The position numbers were made by a program, and so were the translations under genes. The notes below the pieces were generated by a model. It had not been told where the DNA came from. It searched no databases and worked only from the letters and a program-made list of their open reading frames with translations. This document shows positions 35,880 through 46,139 of a stretch of DNA of 64,000 bases, in pieces (within the stretch, counting starts at the first letter, position 1; each line of letters opens with the position of its first letter). The stretch is from Megascapheus bottae (Eukaryota; Chordata; Mammalia; Rodentia; Geomyidae), in contig JANJXV010000016.1 of NCBI GenBank assembly GCA_024803745.1, positions 39,847,001 through 39,911,000 of the forward strand, read 5' to 3'.

Positions 35880-37130
35880 GGAGTTTATCACAGAAGTCTT
35901 TCACTACCTTTGTTATGTTTATTCCTATGTAGTTTTTGAGTCTAATGTAGAGTTGTTCTCCTAGTTTCTCCCCATCTTGTTTTGTAATCAATGTACAGAA
36001 TAGATACTTATTTTTGCATGTTGATTTGATGGCATTCTAATTTATTAGCACAAGAAGTTTGGGCATAGATTTTTTTTAAATGTCTTTTAGGTCAAAGATC
36101 AAACAAGATATAGACAAATGTCTTCTTCCTTATCTAGTTGGGTCTTTTCTATTTCTCTGTCTTTATATGTCCCTGGCTAAAATTTTCATCACTACGCTGA
36201 ATAAGAATGGAGAGGTTAGATAGCCTCATCTTGTTCTTTAGATTGGAGGAGTTGTTTCCCCTCATTTTGTATGATGTGTGCTTGAATTTTGTGGGGATAT
36301 ATAACCTTTATTATGTTGAGGTACATTCCCTCTATTTCTGTTTTCATGGGTCTTTATGAAAATAATGAAGAAGTTTGTCCAATACCTTTTGTGTATCAGC
36401 TGATAAGTTTTTATGGCTCAGGTCCTTAATGTTAATTATGTGTTGTATTATATTTATTGATTATTGATATTGAACAAATACTGAATTCTTGGGCTGAGTC
36501 TAGCTTGATAATGGTGTATAATCTTTATGGGGTATTATTCCATTCGTTTGCAAATATTTTATTGAAGATATTTTCAACTATGTTAATCAAAAAGATTGGC
36601 TTACAAGTATTTTTATTTATGGTATTTATCTGAATTTGGAATAAGTTTAAATTGGCTTTATAGACAAGCGTGGTAATATTTTTCCACTTGTATTTTATAG
36701 AAAATTGGTGTATAGTTCTTCAAAAATACTACTGTGAGTCTGAAATGGCCTGGGCTTTTCTATAATGGGAATTGTTTTTATCATTGCTTCTATGTCACTG
36801 GTTGTTTTAGAGCCATCAAAGTACTTTATATACTCTTGGTACCATTTTGGTGTGCTGAGTCTGTATAGATTTTTCTACTTATTTTATGATTTTACAGTTT
36901 GTTTGAGTACAGAATTTTCCAGCGATTCCTTCATATTCTTCTGGAAATCACTTATATTTGTTGTGAAATCACCTGTTTGTCTCAAATTCTGTTTATTTGT
37001 TTCATATCATTTTCATATTTTCATTGGATTAGGATTTATTAATTTCATTTATCTTTGGAGAAACAATTTTTGGTTTTGGTTTTTATCATATATATATATA
37101 TATATTGTTTCTGGTTGACTTTTGCTCTAA
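35880..37130 (-). mobile_element. LINE-1 ORF2 reverse-transcriptase region, antisense
   Basis: The plus strand is the reverse of ORF2 around the RT domain (ctttcactacctttgttatg, ctacgctgaataagaatgg, ttgaggtacattccctc, ataccttttgtgtatcagctg). All ORF2 frames carry multiple stops. The open plus-strand frame 36765-37118 is the antisense shadow of this and not a gene. It ends in a short (TA)n run near 37088-37106. Confidence 0.88.
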
Positions 37131-37236
37131 GCATTGTTATTTGCTTATATCTGTTAGTTTTTGTTTGCCTTTCCTGCTAGTTGCTATTTTTCCAAGAGTT
37201 TCATCAAAAACAAAAAACATTTCTGCATTATTTTAC

Positions 37237-37515
37237 TTTTTTCATATATTTTTATTGTAATTAATAGATGGGTTACATGATATTTGCCAGATAGAAGGTG
37301 CATTAATTCACATGCATTGATACCCCTTCACATGTCTTGGTCCCCATTTCCCTCCCCCCCCACCCCTCATCTTGTTTTCCCCCCTTCCCTATCCAATTTC
37401 AAATAACCAAATACAAATATATCCAATATATCAGGTAACAAAGTGAGATACTGTAACAATATGAGATAACCAAGGGACAGCAAAAGAAATGAGAGATAAC
37501 ATAGTACTTCATTTA
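37237..37515 (-). mobile_element. LINE-1 3' end, antisense
   Basis: Starts with the antisense of the terminal caataaaaa signal and carries the C-rich complement of the G-rich 3' UTR tract (ctcccccccccacccctc type, 37350-37372). It is a separate copy from the fragment at 35880-37130, because the part order does not join them. Confidence 0.9.
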
Positions 37516-38429
37516 ATTAAAATTAATTATTCAAATACAAGCAGTACATAACCTTTGGACTTTAAGTTTTAATAGCTTTTATGTGTATTGGACATTCTAT
37601 AGCCATAAACTAATTTGTTTTACATCTAATCAACAACATGATTTATCAACAGGATTGTATTTTCAGTTGTCCTTAGCAAAAGTAGGATATTTACTTCATG
37701 TGTAATGTTATGAGATTATTTTTTACTTCTTTATGCACTGCAAGCTATGAGAAGTATCAGTCTAGATTTAATATCCTATATTTATATGCAGATTTGTAGT
37801 AGAATTTTCCTTTTAATTTCTAAAATGTGTATTTTGTATATTTTAATATGTGTTCTTACATTTTACAAACTTTGCAAAATTAACTCTGGAGTATCAGGTC
37901 TCCTTAATCTTATCCTGATATGGACTTGAAGACTCAGGTAATCCTTCACCCAAGGGAATTCCTATTCCATGGTTTATTTAATTAACTATCTTCCATCCAG
38001 TACCCTTTATCCTTCTGCAATTTCTAATATTTGCTTGTTACATCTTTCACATATATATTCTGAATTTTTTTCTTTTCCCTAATGGCTTCTTTTTGACATA
38101 TTTCTTCTTCTTTTTATTCCAAGCTACTGAGTTATTTCTCATCATTGAACTCAGGCTTCATTTATTCACTGAATTATTTATTGGGAAGATTATGTTGCCT
38201 TTCAGTTCAGAAAGCAGAGTTTAGATTTTGCATCTCTTTGACTGGTCTTCATTAACTTCAATTTCCATATTGCTTTTGTTGTTGCTGTTGTTGTTTTTGT
38301 TGTTATCTTAAATATCCAATGATTTTTTTCACTGTGGAGACTGACTTTTTTAGGTAGATGTTTATTTTGTATCATTTCATTGGAGAATAGTTTTCTAGTT
38401 CCCTCTCCCCTCCTCACACAGACACATAA

Positions 38430-38430
<1 letters not shown>
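37516..38430. other. Unique AT-rich DNA
   Basis: Nothing recognised apart from a (TTG)n-rich patch at about 38273-38302. Confidence 0.5.

Positions 38431-38432
<2 letters not shown>

Positions 38433-38472
<40 letters not shown>
38433..38472. repeat. (CA)n microsatellite
   Basis: About twenty CA units. No SINE body is recognisable immediately upstream or downstream. Confidence 0.97.
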
Positions 38473-38476
<4 letters not shown>

Positions 38477-38937
38477 GTGGATCTAAAAGGTCCCTTGTGT
38501 CACAGAATTCTCAGCATATTCCACTTTATCTTTCTTTGAGTTTTCTGTGCAAGAGCCTTCAAGGTTATCGTTCCTCTCATAGGATGTGTTGGGAGACCCA
38601 TCTCCTTTGGGGAGATAGTTTCCAAATCCAGGATTTACTCAGAAACCTCAAAGATCAGAGTTGCTAGTTATTTAAGGAAAAGTAAAAGAGCATACCCATT
38701 GGTCTTGAAAGTTTTGAGTAGTAATCTCTGCTAAGCTTCCAGGGTCTCCAAAAAAATTAAACACCAAAAAAATCAGGGTTTTTATTATGCATGTAACACA
38801 TGCATACTGCAACTGAATAAAAGATAGGGGATTAAAAATAAAGGCAATATTCCAAGCAGAATTATCAAATAACTGGCATTTCTGTACATACATAACCGCT
38901 ATTGAAATAGCTGATCATTTTTTTTTCTTTTATATGG

Positions 38938-39200
38938 TATGAGGATCGATACTCAGGGCCTTGTATGACAAACACACCTCAAACGGACTCATGCCTCCAG
39001 CGCATTTTTTTTTTTTTTGCTTTAGACTACTTTCAAATGGCTGCTCTGAATCCTCAGTCCTCCTGCCCTGCCTCCCATGTAGCTGGGGTCATAAATGGCA
39101 TTGTCATACTTGGCTTACTCTTTGAGATGGAGCATGGCTAGCTTTTAGCTTGGTTCCTGATATCCAGAGTAGCTGGAATTAGTGACAAACCACCACTTCC
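38938..39200 (-). mobile_element. Old composite SINE remnant
   Basis: The antisense of an ID-like head (gtatgaggatcgatactcagg, 38938-38960) is followed, after a T tract, by antisense B1-like text (cctcagtcctcctgccctgcc, catgtagctggggtcata, 39045-39095). A second scrap with gagtagctggaattagtg lies near 39165-39190. Diverged; limits approximate. Confidence 0.45.
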
Positions 39201-39204
39201 AACT

Positions 39205-42005
39205 TTTGGTCCACTGTTTAACATACTTTTTCTTTGTCGTCTCCTCTTTTCTAGGAAGAAGCTGAAGCGGTAGCTGATTCTCACCTGCTTTGTTTCTGAA
39301 TCAGTGAATATCTGCTGTGTGTCTTTGAGTCCTGGGTTTACACTGTTTGTATTTGTGCCTTTTCTTAGATTTTTGTGCTGGTGATCTGTCATGCTATTAC
39401 TTGTAAAGGCATCTTTATGTTAGTGAGTAGAGTGATTGATACTCATTGTCAGGCCATGATTACTAGAAATAAGCATGTCTTTGCTGTTTATGTACATTGC
39501 TTCAGCTCATATTTTATTATGTTGTATTTCTCAAGCCATCACTGTAGATTCATAATGAAGCCTGACTCAGGAGACACTGGAATTTTAATCGCAGATATAA
39601 GACTTGACTATAATCTTCAATATATTAAATATGCTAAAATGCCTTGGCAATTAGTATAAATATGAATAGATGAATCCTCTGTGAATATGTATGTAGTGTT
39701 TTGAGATTCGTTATCTGTTTTACTATTGTCTATATGTTTTGCTATTCTCATTAAACTGTCCTATTGAACACAAGCCAGGTGAGACTGAAAACTAGATATG
39801 TTGTTTCTGCTTTTCTGTCATTCGGTCACTTGTCACTCAGGGGCCCACATATTCAACATAGTTCCATACCATACTTCCATTTATAAAATGTGTGTACTTT
39901 CTCCCTTGGACTCTTCAAAAATTATGGATATCAGTTTAAAGAATATCTAAAACCTTTCTGTAAAGATTTAAATAATGAGAATATAGACACTGGTTTAATC
40001 GTTTAAGAAATACTGATACAAAAAAAGCGATTTCTATCTCTCATGATTTTTGTTGTCATGTTGTTATTGAGTATGGTTCAAGGATCTATCTGCCATGATT
40101 CAACACTGAAAGTATGCTGGCTAGCTCTACAGCACGTATATGGATATCCAGAGTAAAAAGATGGATGTCGAAATGTTTCCTCCTATACTTCTTTTCAACT
40201 TATGGCTTCTGGTGACTTTCTCCTCACTTGTTCTACTTTCTCAGAGCTCAGACCTCTGTCACTTTTCAAGCAGGAGTTGTTTGGTGTGCAAGTTCACAAT
40301 GAATGCGAAAGTTCCCCATATCTCAGTGAACTCTACTTCACTTTGTAACTCTCTTTTGTACACACAGAAAGTTCTTGAACTTTGTGTGTGTGTGGTGGGG
40401 GAGTAATGTGTCTGAGCTGTCACTGCAGAGCTAAGAAGGAGGTATTAAAATGCCTGTAAATTTTAACATGATGGTGATAATGTTGAATCTGGAATTGATT
40501 CAGAAGAGAAAACTACTATAAATTCTATTAGGCCATCAGATATTTGAAAATGTCATCTGAATCAACGATTTTAGTGTTGTCAAGGTCATAAAATTAGCTG
40601 ACCTCAGGAACATTCACATTCCTTTTCATTTCCAAACCATATTGATTGACTTTATTGAATACATTATTAACAATTCTGTGAGATGAAACTAAGTGAGGGA
40701 AATCATTATGGAAATATTACTGCATCTCAAATTTGAGTCAATTTTGCAATGACATTTTTTAATTTCTTAAAGGCAGACTCAAAATAAATGATAATAAATT
40801 GCTTCGTTTCTAATTACAGCTCATGGAATAAAAACACTAAAATTATTTTCCTCTTTCACACGTTTGAATTTATAATTCACAGACCAAGTTCATATCCAAA
40901 CTCAAAATGAGAAAGAAGTACAGAAAAAGTTACAACCTCTAAAGAAAATTACAGAAGTTATTCTTCAGAAGTGCTCTAAGATATCAAATATCATTTCGGT
41001 TGAAATCAGAGACAAATAACACCTGCTTTGTTGATTCACAATTACAGCAATGATTATGTCATTAAATGTTCTATCTCTGTGGTGAAAAAAAAAAGAAATA
41101 TTGCCCAGATGAAATTAGTGTCATTGTAGTATATATAAGTAATGTTTGACAATATGTCTTGCAACATTATTTCTTAGCCGGTGGAAGTTTAAGGAAGAAT
41201 GTGAGAATCTATGCAATTCAAAGTCCAGCAAAATAAAACACCAGAAATTCTGTACTTGATAGGAATGGGGTGGGGTTGAAGGAAAAGAGTGAAGAGAAGA
41301 AGAACTGGAAAATGAAAAAATATAAACATATATATATACTGAAAAATTAATGAGAGTGAGGGAAAAGGTGGACAGGAGAAGATTGGGTGAGAATCTTGAA
41401 AGGAATGACATTGATCAAGATGTATTATATTTTTAAACTTCCTTAAATGACAAACTTTATACAACTATTTAAGGATAATAGTAAAAAAAAACTTAAAAAG
41501 ATAATAGTTTAAAAATACTTGAAAGTGTGAAACTGAATGCCTTTTAAACCATTGGGCATTGGAAAAGTAGATATTCTTAGTCTTAAGTTACCCACACTTA
41601 GTAGACACTGCAGTAAGTTTTCTAAAGAGTTTTTGTCAATTCATATATCCAAAAGCAATGCAACATCATGACAAAGAATAAACAAAGATAGTTTTTGTCT
41701 TAACAGTTCAGTTTAGTTTATAGTTATAATATAACTTCATTGTGGATAATTTATATTTCTTGAGAACATATAGAGTGAAATTTTTTCTGCTTATTTTCTT
41801 TTTTTGGACTGTTCTTATCTTTCTCAGACATTTTACAGAAATATTATATGTGTCAAGTTTACTTGGTTTAGGAATTCCTTCATAAATTCTTCATATAAGC
41901 CTGTTTTCATGGCTTTTGACTTCCTTTTTTCATTTTGATAATACAGTCTTTTGATAAATGTTAATAATAAGTAATCAAATTTATATCAGTTTTTTTTTAT
42001 TCAGT
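39205..42005. other. Unique AT-rich DNA
   Basis: No gene or repeat family recognised in this long stretch. Small frames (39375-39659, 40140-40406, 41121-41464) show no domains. Confidence 0.5.
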
Positions 42006-42007
42006 AT

Positions 42008-42205
42008 AAGAAGCTTAGCCTAGTGGTAGGGTGTTCCCCTAGCATGCACGAAGCCCTCGGTTCTATTCCTTACTACCACATACACAGACAAAGTCGAAAG
42101 TGGTGCTGTGGATCAGGTGGCAGAATGCTACTATACTTGACCAAAAAGTGTCCAAGGACAGGACTCAAGGCACGAGTTCAAGCCCCAGGACTTCCAAAAA
42201 AAGAA
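42008..42205 (+). mobile_element. IDL-Geo SINE, diverged
   Basis: ID-like head (cttagcctagtggtagggtg, cggttctattcc), linker actaccacatacacag, Geo half with gtggtgctgtggatcaggtgg and cacgagttcaagccccaggac, short A tail. Confidence 0.88.
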
Positions 42206-42248
42206 AGGATTCTTTCTATAATTGATGTTCAAGAAAATATTCTACAGT

Positions 42249-42474
42249 CGGTTGCCATTGGCACATGCCCAGTTACTGGGTAGGCTGTGATCTTGGGATC
42301 ACTATTTAAAACAAGCACAAGCAGGAATGTGTATGTGAGACTCTTATCTTCATTTAACCATTGAAAAACCAGAAATCGAGTATTGGATCGAGTTGTATAA
42401 CACCATCCCCGAGAGGAAATGCTAAGGGAGAGGTCTCAGGCCTTGAGTTTAAGCTATAGCACCAGCACACCTGT
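42249..42474 (+). mobile_element. B1-like-Geo SINE
   Basis: B1-like head (ttgccattggcacatgcccag, actgggtaggctgtgatcttg), the gtgagactcttatcttcat linker typical of the family, and Geo end ggccttgagtttaagc. It runs straight into a (CA)n tail. Similar strings AAATATTCTACA (about 42236-42247) and AAAGATTCTAAT after the tail suggest a target-site duplication. Confidence 0.82.

Positions 42475-42521
<47 letters not shown>
42475..42521. repeat. (CA)n tail of sense SINE
   Basis: About twenty-three CA units joined directly to the 3' end of the SINE ending at 42474. Confidence 0.95.
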
Positions 42522-42523
<2 letters not shown>

Positions 42524-42849
42524 GATTCTAATACTTAACATAAGTTTTGCAATTTTAGCATTCAATCAAGTCTTGCCTAACTTCCTGCCCCCCACGATAT
42601 TTGTACCTGACATGACATATTTTTTTTATTATTATCCCAGTGTAGATCCAGTTTTCTAATTGTGTATGAGACTTGGAACTCCTATTTACAAAAGACTGGT
42701 GAAGAATAACTAAAACTTGTTTTTGTTTGTTTGCTTTATCAATTTTAAGACCAATGCCTAAGTTTGTTTATTTTTCTATATTTATTATACAAATACAATC
42801 ATAACAAATTTAACTATTGTCATATTAGTAGATAGAAATTGTTCATATT

Positions 42850-42962
42850 CATTATATATAGATAGTATATAGTTATATGCACTATATATAATAATACATG
42901 TTACATATAATACTATATATGTAATATATGGGTGTACATATATAAATATGTATTATATATTC
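42850..42962. repeat. AT-rich low-complexity tract
   Basis: Almost pure A and T with many self-complementary TATATA, ATATAT and TACATATA strings. No terminal repeats mark it as a transposon. Confidence 0.75.
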
Positions 42963-43039
42963 TAAGTGGGGGAAGGAAAGACACCATAAATTTTTAGTAA
43001 TTTGAAAAACTAAACCAACTTAGGCTAATAACTATTCTT

Positions 43040-43230
43040 TTTTTGTCAGTTGTTGGGCTTGACCCCTGGGGCCTGGGCTCTGTCCCTGAACTCTTCAGAT
43101 AAAGGCTACCACAGTACCCTTGAGCCAAGCCCCCTTCCCACTTTCTAGTGGTTAATTGGAGATGTCTCAGGTTCTTTAGTGCCTAGGCTGGCTTTGAACC
43201 AAGACTCTCAGATCTCAGCCTTCTGAGTAG
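43040..43230 (-). mobile_element. 5'-truncated B1-like-Geo SINE with target-site duplication
   Basis: Minus strand lacks the first 25 or so bases of the B1 head, starting at ctactcagaaggctgagatc, and otherwise runs to the Geo end and a short T (antisense A) tail. The flanks CTAATAACTATTCTT at 43025-43039 and 43231-43245 are identical over 15 bp. Confidence 0.93.
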
Positions 43231-43249
43231 CTAATAACTATTCTTAAGA

Positions 43250-44265
43250 TATGCCTGATTGGTGTGACTGGTTAACAAAGCCTAAACATTACCTTCCTAG
43301 GTAAATCTCATAAGTAATGTGGAATCTTAATTTATTTGTGCTTTTCACAATGAATTCTTCATGAACACCTGGGTTATGTAAAAATCTTCCATTTTACTTT
43401 TAAATAGTATACATAACATAATCCCATCTTCTATTAATATAATTCATATTTGAGTCTCTTAATTTTAATCAGCAGGCGATTATCATTCAGAAATAAATCT
43501 ATATTAACATTTTAAATAAAATTAAGGAAATAAGATTTGCTTAGTGAAAATAAGTATCCAATTAAAGTAAAATGATTTGTCTTAGTATAATCAGAGAAAT
43601 TGTGCACTACATATATTATCAAAACTGTAAGCATCATTACACAGTAAAATTATAGACACTGTAAACACACTTAGAATATCACAAATAAATAACCAAAAGA
43701 AAACAGCAAAATAAAAAGGAACTGATAACACTTGGTGAGTTTCTCTGTGCTATTTTTCAGTGTTTTTAAAGGTCAAGTTTTCAGGCTCTCTATGAGATTT
43801 TTATGGAAATTTGTGTTTCACAAACTTGATAATATTTCTGTTATTGAGCATGGATGCATGAAGTCTAAATTGTTCTAAGGTGTGTTTAGTCTCAAAATAA
43901 AGTTATTTAGTGATAGTATTTTCTTCCTCTGCACATCTCTCTGCTTGACAGAAAAATCTTCCATACAGGGGGAAATAGAATTGAACTTTGCTTCCAGAGG
44001 AGTAATTACAAGCTGTGAATTAAATACAACATCAGGTTGAGTAAAGAATAAAATATGCCTGAATTTGACCTTTAACATAAAGTTTAGCATTTTCTAATAA
44101 AGCTGTTTTCTCAATATGATTTCATAAACTTTTCATGTGATGAGATTTTTGTTTACCAGTGGATTATTTAATAACAGAGATATATTACAAGAGATAGAGA
44201 TTTTGAAAATACAAAGATTGATTAGTGTCCAGTTTTTGACATATTATTTTTTTTAAGTTTTTTAT
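43250..44265. other. Unique AT-rich DNA
   Basis: No gene or repeat recognised. Confidence 0.5.
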
Positions 44266-44267
44266 GA

Positions 44268-44445
44268 TGATTGTCCTGGGGCTTGACGTTAGGTCTCAAA
44301 TTTCCTTTGCCTTTATCTCTTAGAGCTAGTGCTCAACCATTTGAGCCACAGCTCCAGTCCTGACTTTTTGACTTTTCTGCCCAACAGGGTTTCCACCTGG
44401 AATCCTGAGATTTTAGCCTCCTTATAAACTAGGATTACAGGCTGG
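44268..44445 (-). mobile_element. B1-like-Geo SINE, old
   Basis: Minus strand: cctgtaatcctagtttataagg, then gatttcaggattcc-type linker, Geo with gtggctcaaatggttgagc. Diverged but in the correct order. Confidence 0.72.
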
Positions 44446-44449
44446 AGTA

Positions 44450-45020
44450 TCTTGAACCTCGGATGATCAGATTTTTTTCTTTTAATTTAAATGTCATGTC
44501 ACAAAAGGGAAAGAATAGCTGAGCCTCCAGTTCTTAATTGTCTTCACCTCACGAAATAAACATGTCATTTTGTTTTCAATTCTTGGCAGTTAAGGAACAG
44601 ATATACAGTTTTTAAATCGAAAATATTAAGTTTGCCAAAGAAATCTTTAGCTATGATGTTGACCATGGTCAAATTACTGTGAGATCAATATTTAATTGTT
44701 ATAAACTGGAAACATTTATTTTGAATTCATTAAATCCCCACAGTGATTGAAATCTTAACAGCTTCTCCCATATTAAGTTAGAAATAGTGAAAATCAGTCT
44801 TTCCAACGAAGTCACATAAATGTATCACCTTATTAAATAAGTCTGGCTCTTTGTTTGCTTTCTCCCGATGCCCAAGGTGTGTGCAAGATTGCTCTGGCTG
44901 TACAGTGGCAGGAAAGCAATCTCCCTCTTTAGCTGGTCATTTGCCCCAATTCTGTGGTTCAGAGCAAGAATGCAGTCGTTCCGTTCACTTAGTGTGGTGA
45001 ATTTCCTCTCCTCTCTCCTG
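44450..45020. other. Unique DNA
   Basis: No gene recognised. It would be intron if the splice donor at 45027/45028 on the minus strand is used. Confidence 0.4.
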
Positions 45021-45027
45021 CACTTAC

Positions 45028-45200
45028 CTTGAAACCAGAGTTCTGGAGACAGCAGGGTGAGCCCAGAGGAGGCAGCTGCGGTATCTATGGCAGAAGATGG
45101 CATAATTCAGTGGTGGCCCAAGCTTCTCTCTGTGCTTCAGGCTGCCCAGAGGGAGGACGTGAAGCCAACACTCCGCCACTGGCCTGAGAGGCCATTGGCT
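45028..45200 (-). promoter_or_regulatory. Candidate minus-strand promoter and first exon
   Basis: On the minus strand an inverted-sense CCAAT box lies near 45190-45198 (gaagccaatggcc), followed by GC-richer sequence and a strong splice donor, TTTCAAG|GTAAGTG, with the exon ending at 45028 and intron starting at 45027. A 92-codon frame on the same strand runs through the donor into the intron, so coding is not indicated; a non-coding RNA first exon is more plausible. No TATA box or CpG island is evident. This is suggestive only. Confidence 0.25.
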
Positions 45201-45204
45201 TCCT

Positions 45205-46031
45205 TCTTCTCTATGACTGGCTCAGAGAAAGAGGTCTTTCTGAGCCATGTCCCGCCTCTACTTCACACTTCAGGTGGGAGGTGGGGGTCAACTCCTTCTT
45301 CTCTGGTTGTACAAGGTCAATGGGGACCTCCCTGCCCTTTCCAAAACAACACCTAATTTAAACCCCCTCTACCCTCATTCTCATCGGTGGGGGATGGCAG
45401 AGGGAACGCATGCCCCAGAAATGAAGACAGGCATGTGAGCTAGGTGTAAAGGTGGCTCCTGGCTCTTGAAATGGGAAGGTAGTAGAAACTATTAACAAAG
45501 AAAAACAATACCAACTAAGGTGAAGCAAACAATTCACATACATGTATTTTCTTCTTCTGTATTGTGTTCTCCAGATCTCTATTGTGGTACTTCTAAATCT
45601 TACAATCATTGCAAGATTTCTCTCAGACACTCCTTTCTATTTCTTTCTTTTTTCTCTTCTATCTCTATCACTCAGTGGAAACTTCTGGCTGCCTGATGAG
45701 TAAAGTCTTCTCCTGGATTTTCTTTTTTATCCTTTCGGCAGAGAACCCCTGTGTCTGGAAACAAGCTCTCTTTCCTCTTGCCAGTTTCCCCATACACTTT
45801 CAGTTCAGTCTCTTTCTCTTGAGACCTCTCCAAGGTTTCTTTATCAAATGAACTTCACTGATTCTTGATTATGATATTATTTCCATTCCATAATTCTTCT
45901 CCACCATTACTTGTCCTCTCATACACAGCAGCTATGATTAAATTCCCAGACCTTTCTGAATTAATGTCCAAAACAGTTTCTAAAGTTGAAATGTTAAAGC
46001 TTTTAACTGCTGTATTAATTATAGCTTCATT

Positions 46032-46035
<4 letters not shown>
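45205..46035. other. Unique DNA
   Basis: GC-richer to about 45440, then AT-rich. Frames at 45057-45356 and 45247-45438 (plus strand) reflect the composition and have no recognisable domain. Confidence 0.45.
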
Positions 46036-46036
<1 letters not shown>

Positions 46037-46128
<92 letters not shown>

Positions 46129-46137
46129 TGTGGTGTG
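46037..46137. repeat. Compound (CT)n-(TG)n microsatellite
   Basis: About twenty-three CT units to 46082 then TG units to about 46126, ending in a degenerate gtggtg. No SINE body is recognisable beside it. Confidence 0.97.
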
Positions 46138-46139
46138 TT

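Noticed and set aside
36765..37118. 117-codon plus-strand frame
   Set aside because: It is the antisense shadow of a minus-strand LINE-1 ORF2 fragment.
34625..37130. Single twin-primed (5'-inverted) LINE-1
   Set aside because: A plus-strand twin-primed copy would have the inverted 5' part first and the sense 3' part second. Here the sense piece comes first, so separate insertions or another rearrangement are needed.
45057..45438. Plus-strand frames of 99 and 63 codons in a GC-richer patch
   Set aside because: Overlapping frames on both strands reflect composition; no domain is recognisable and no frame is favoured.
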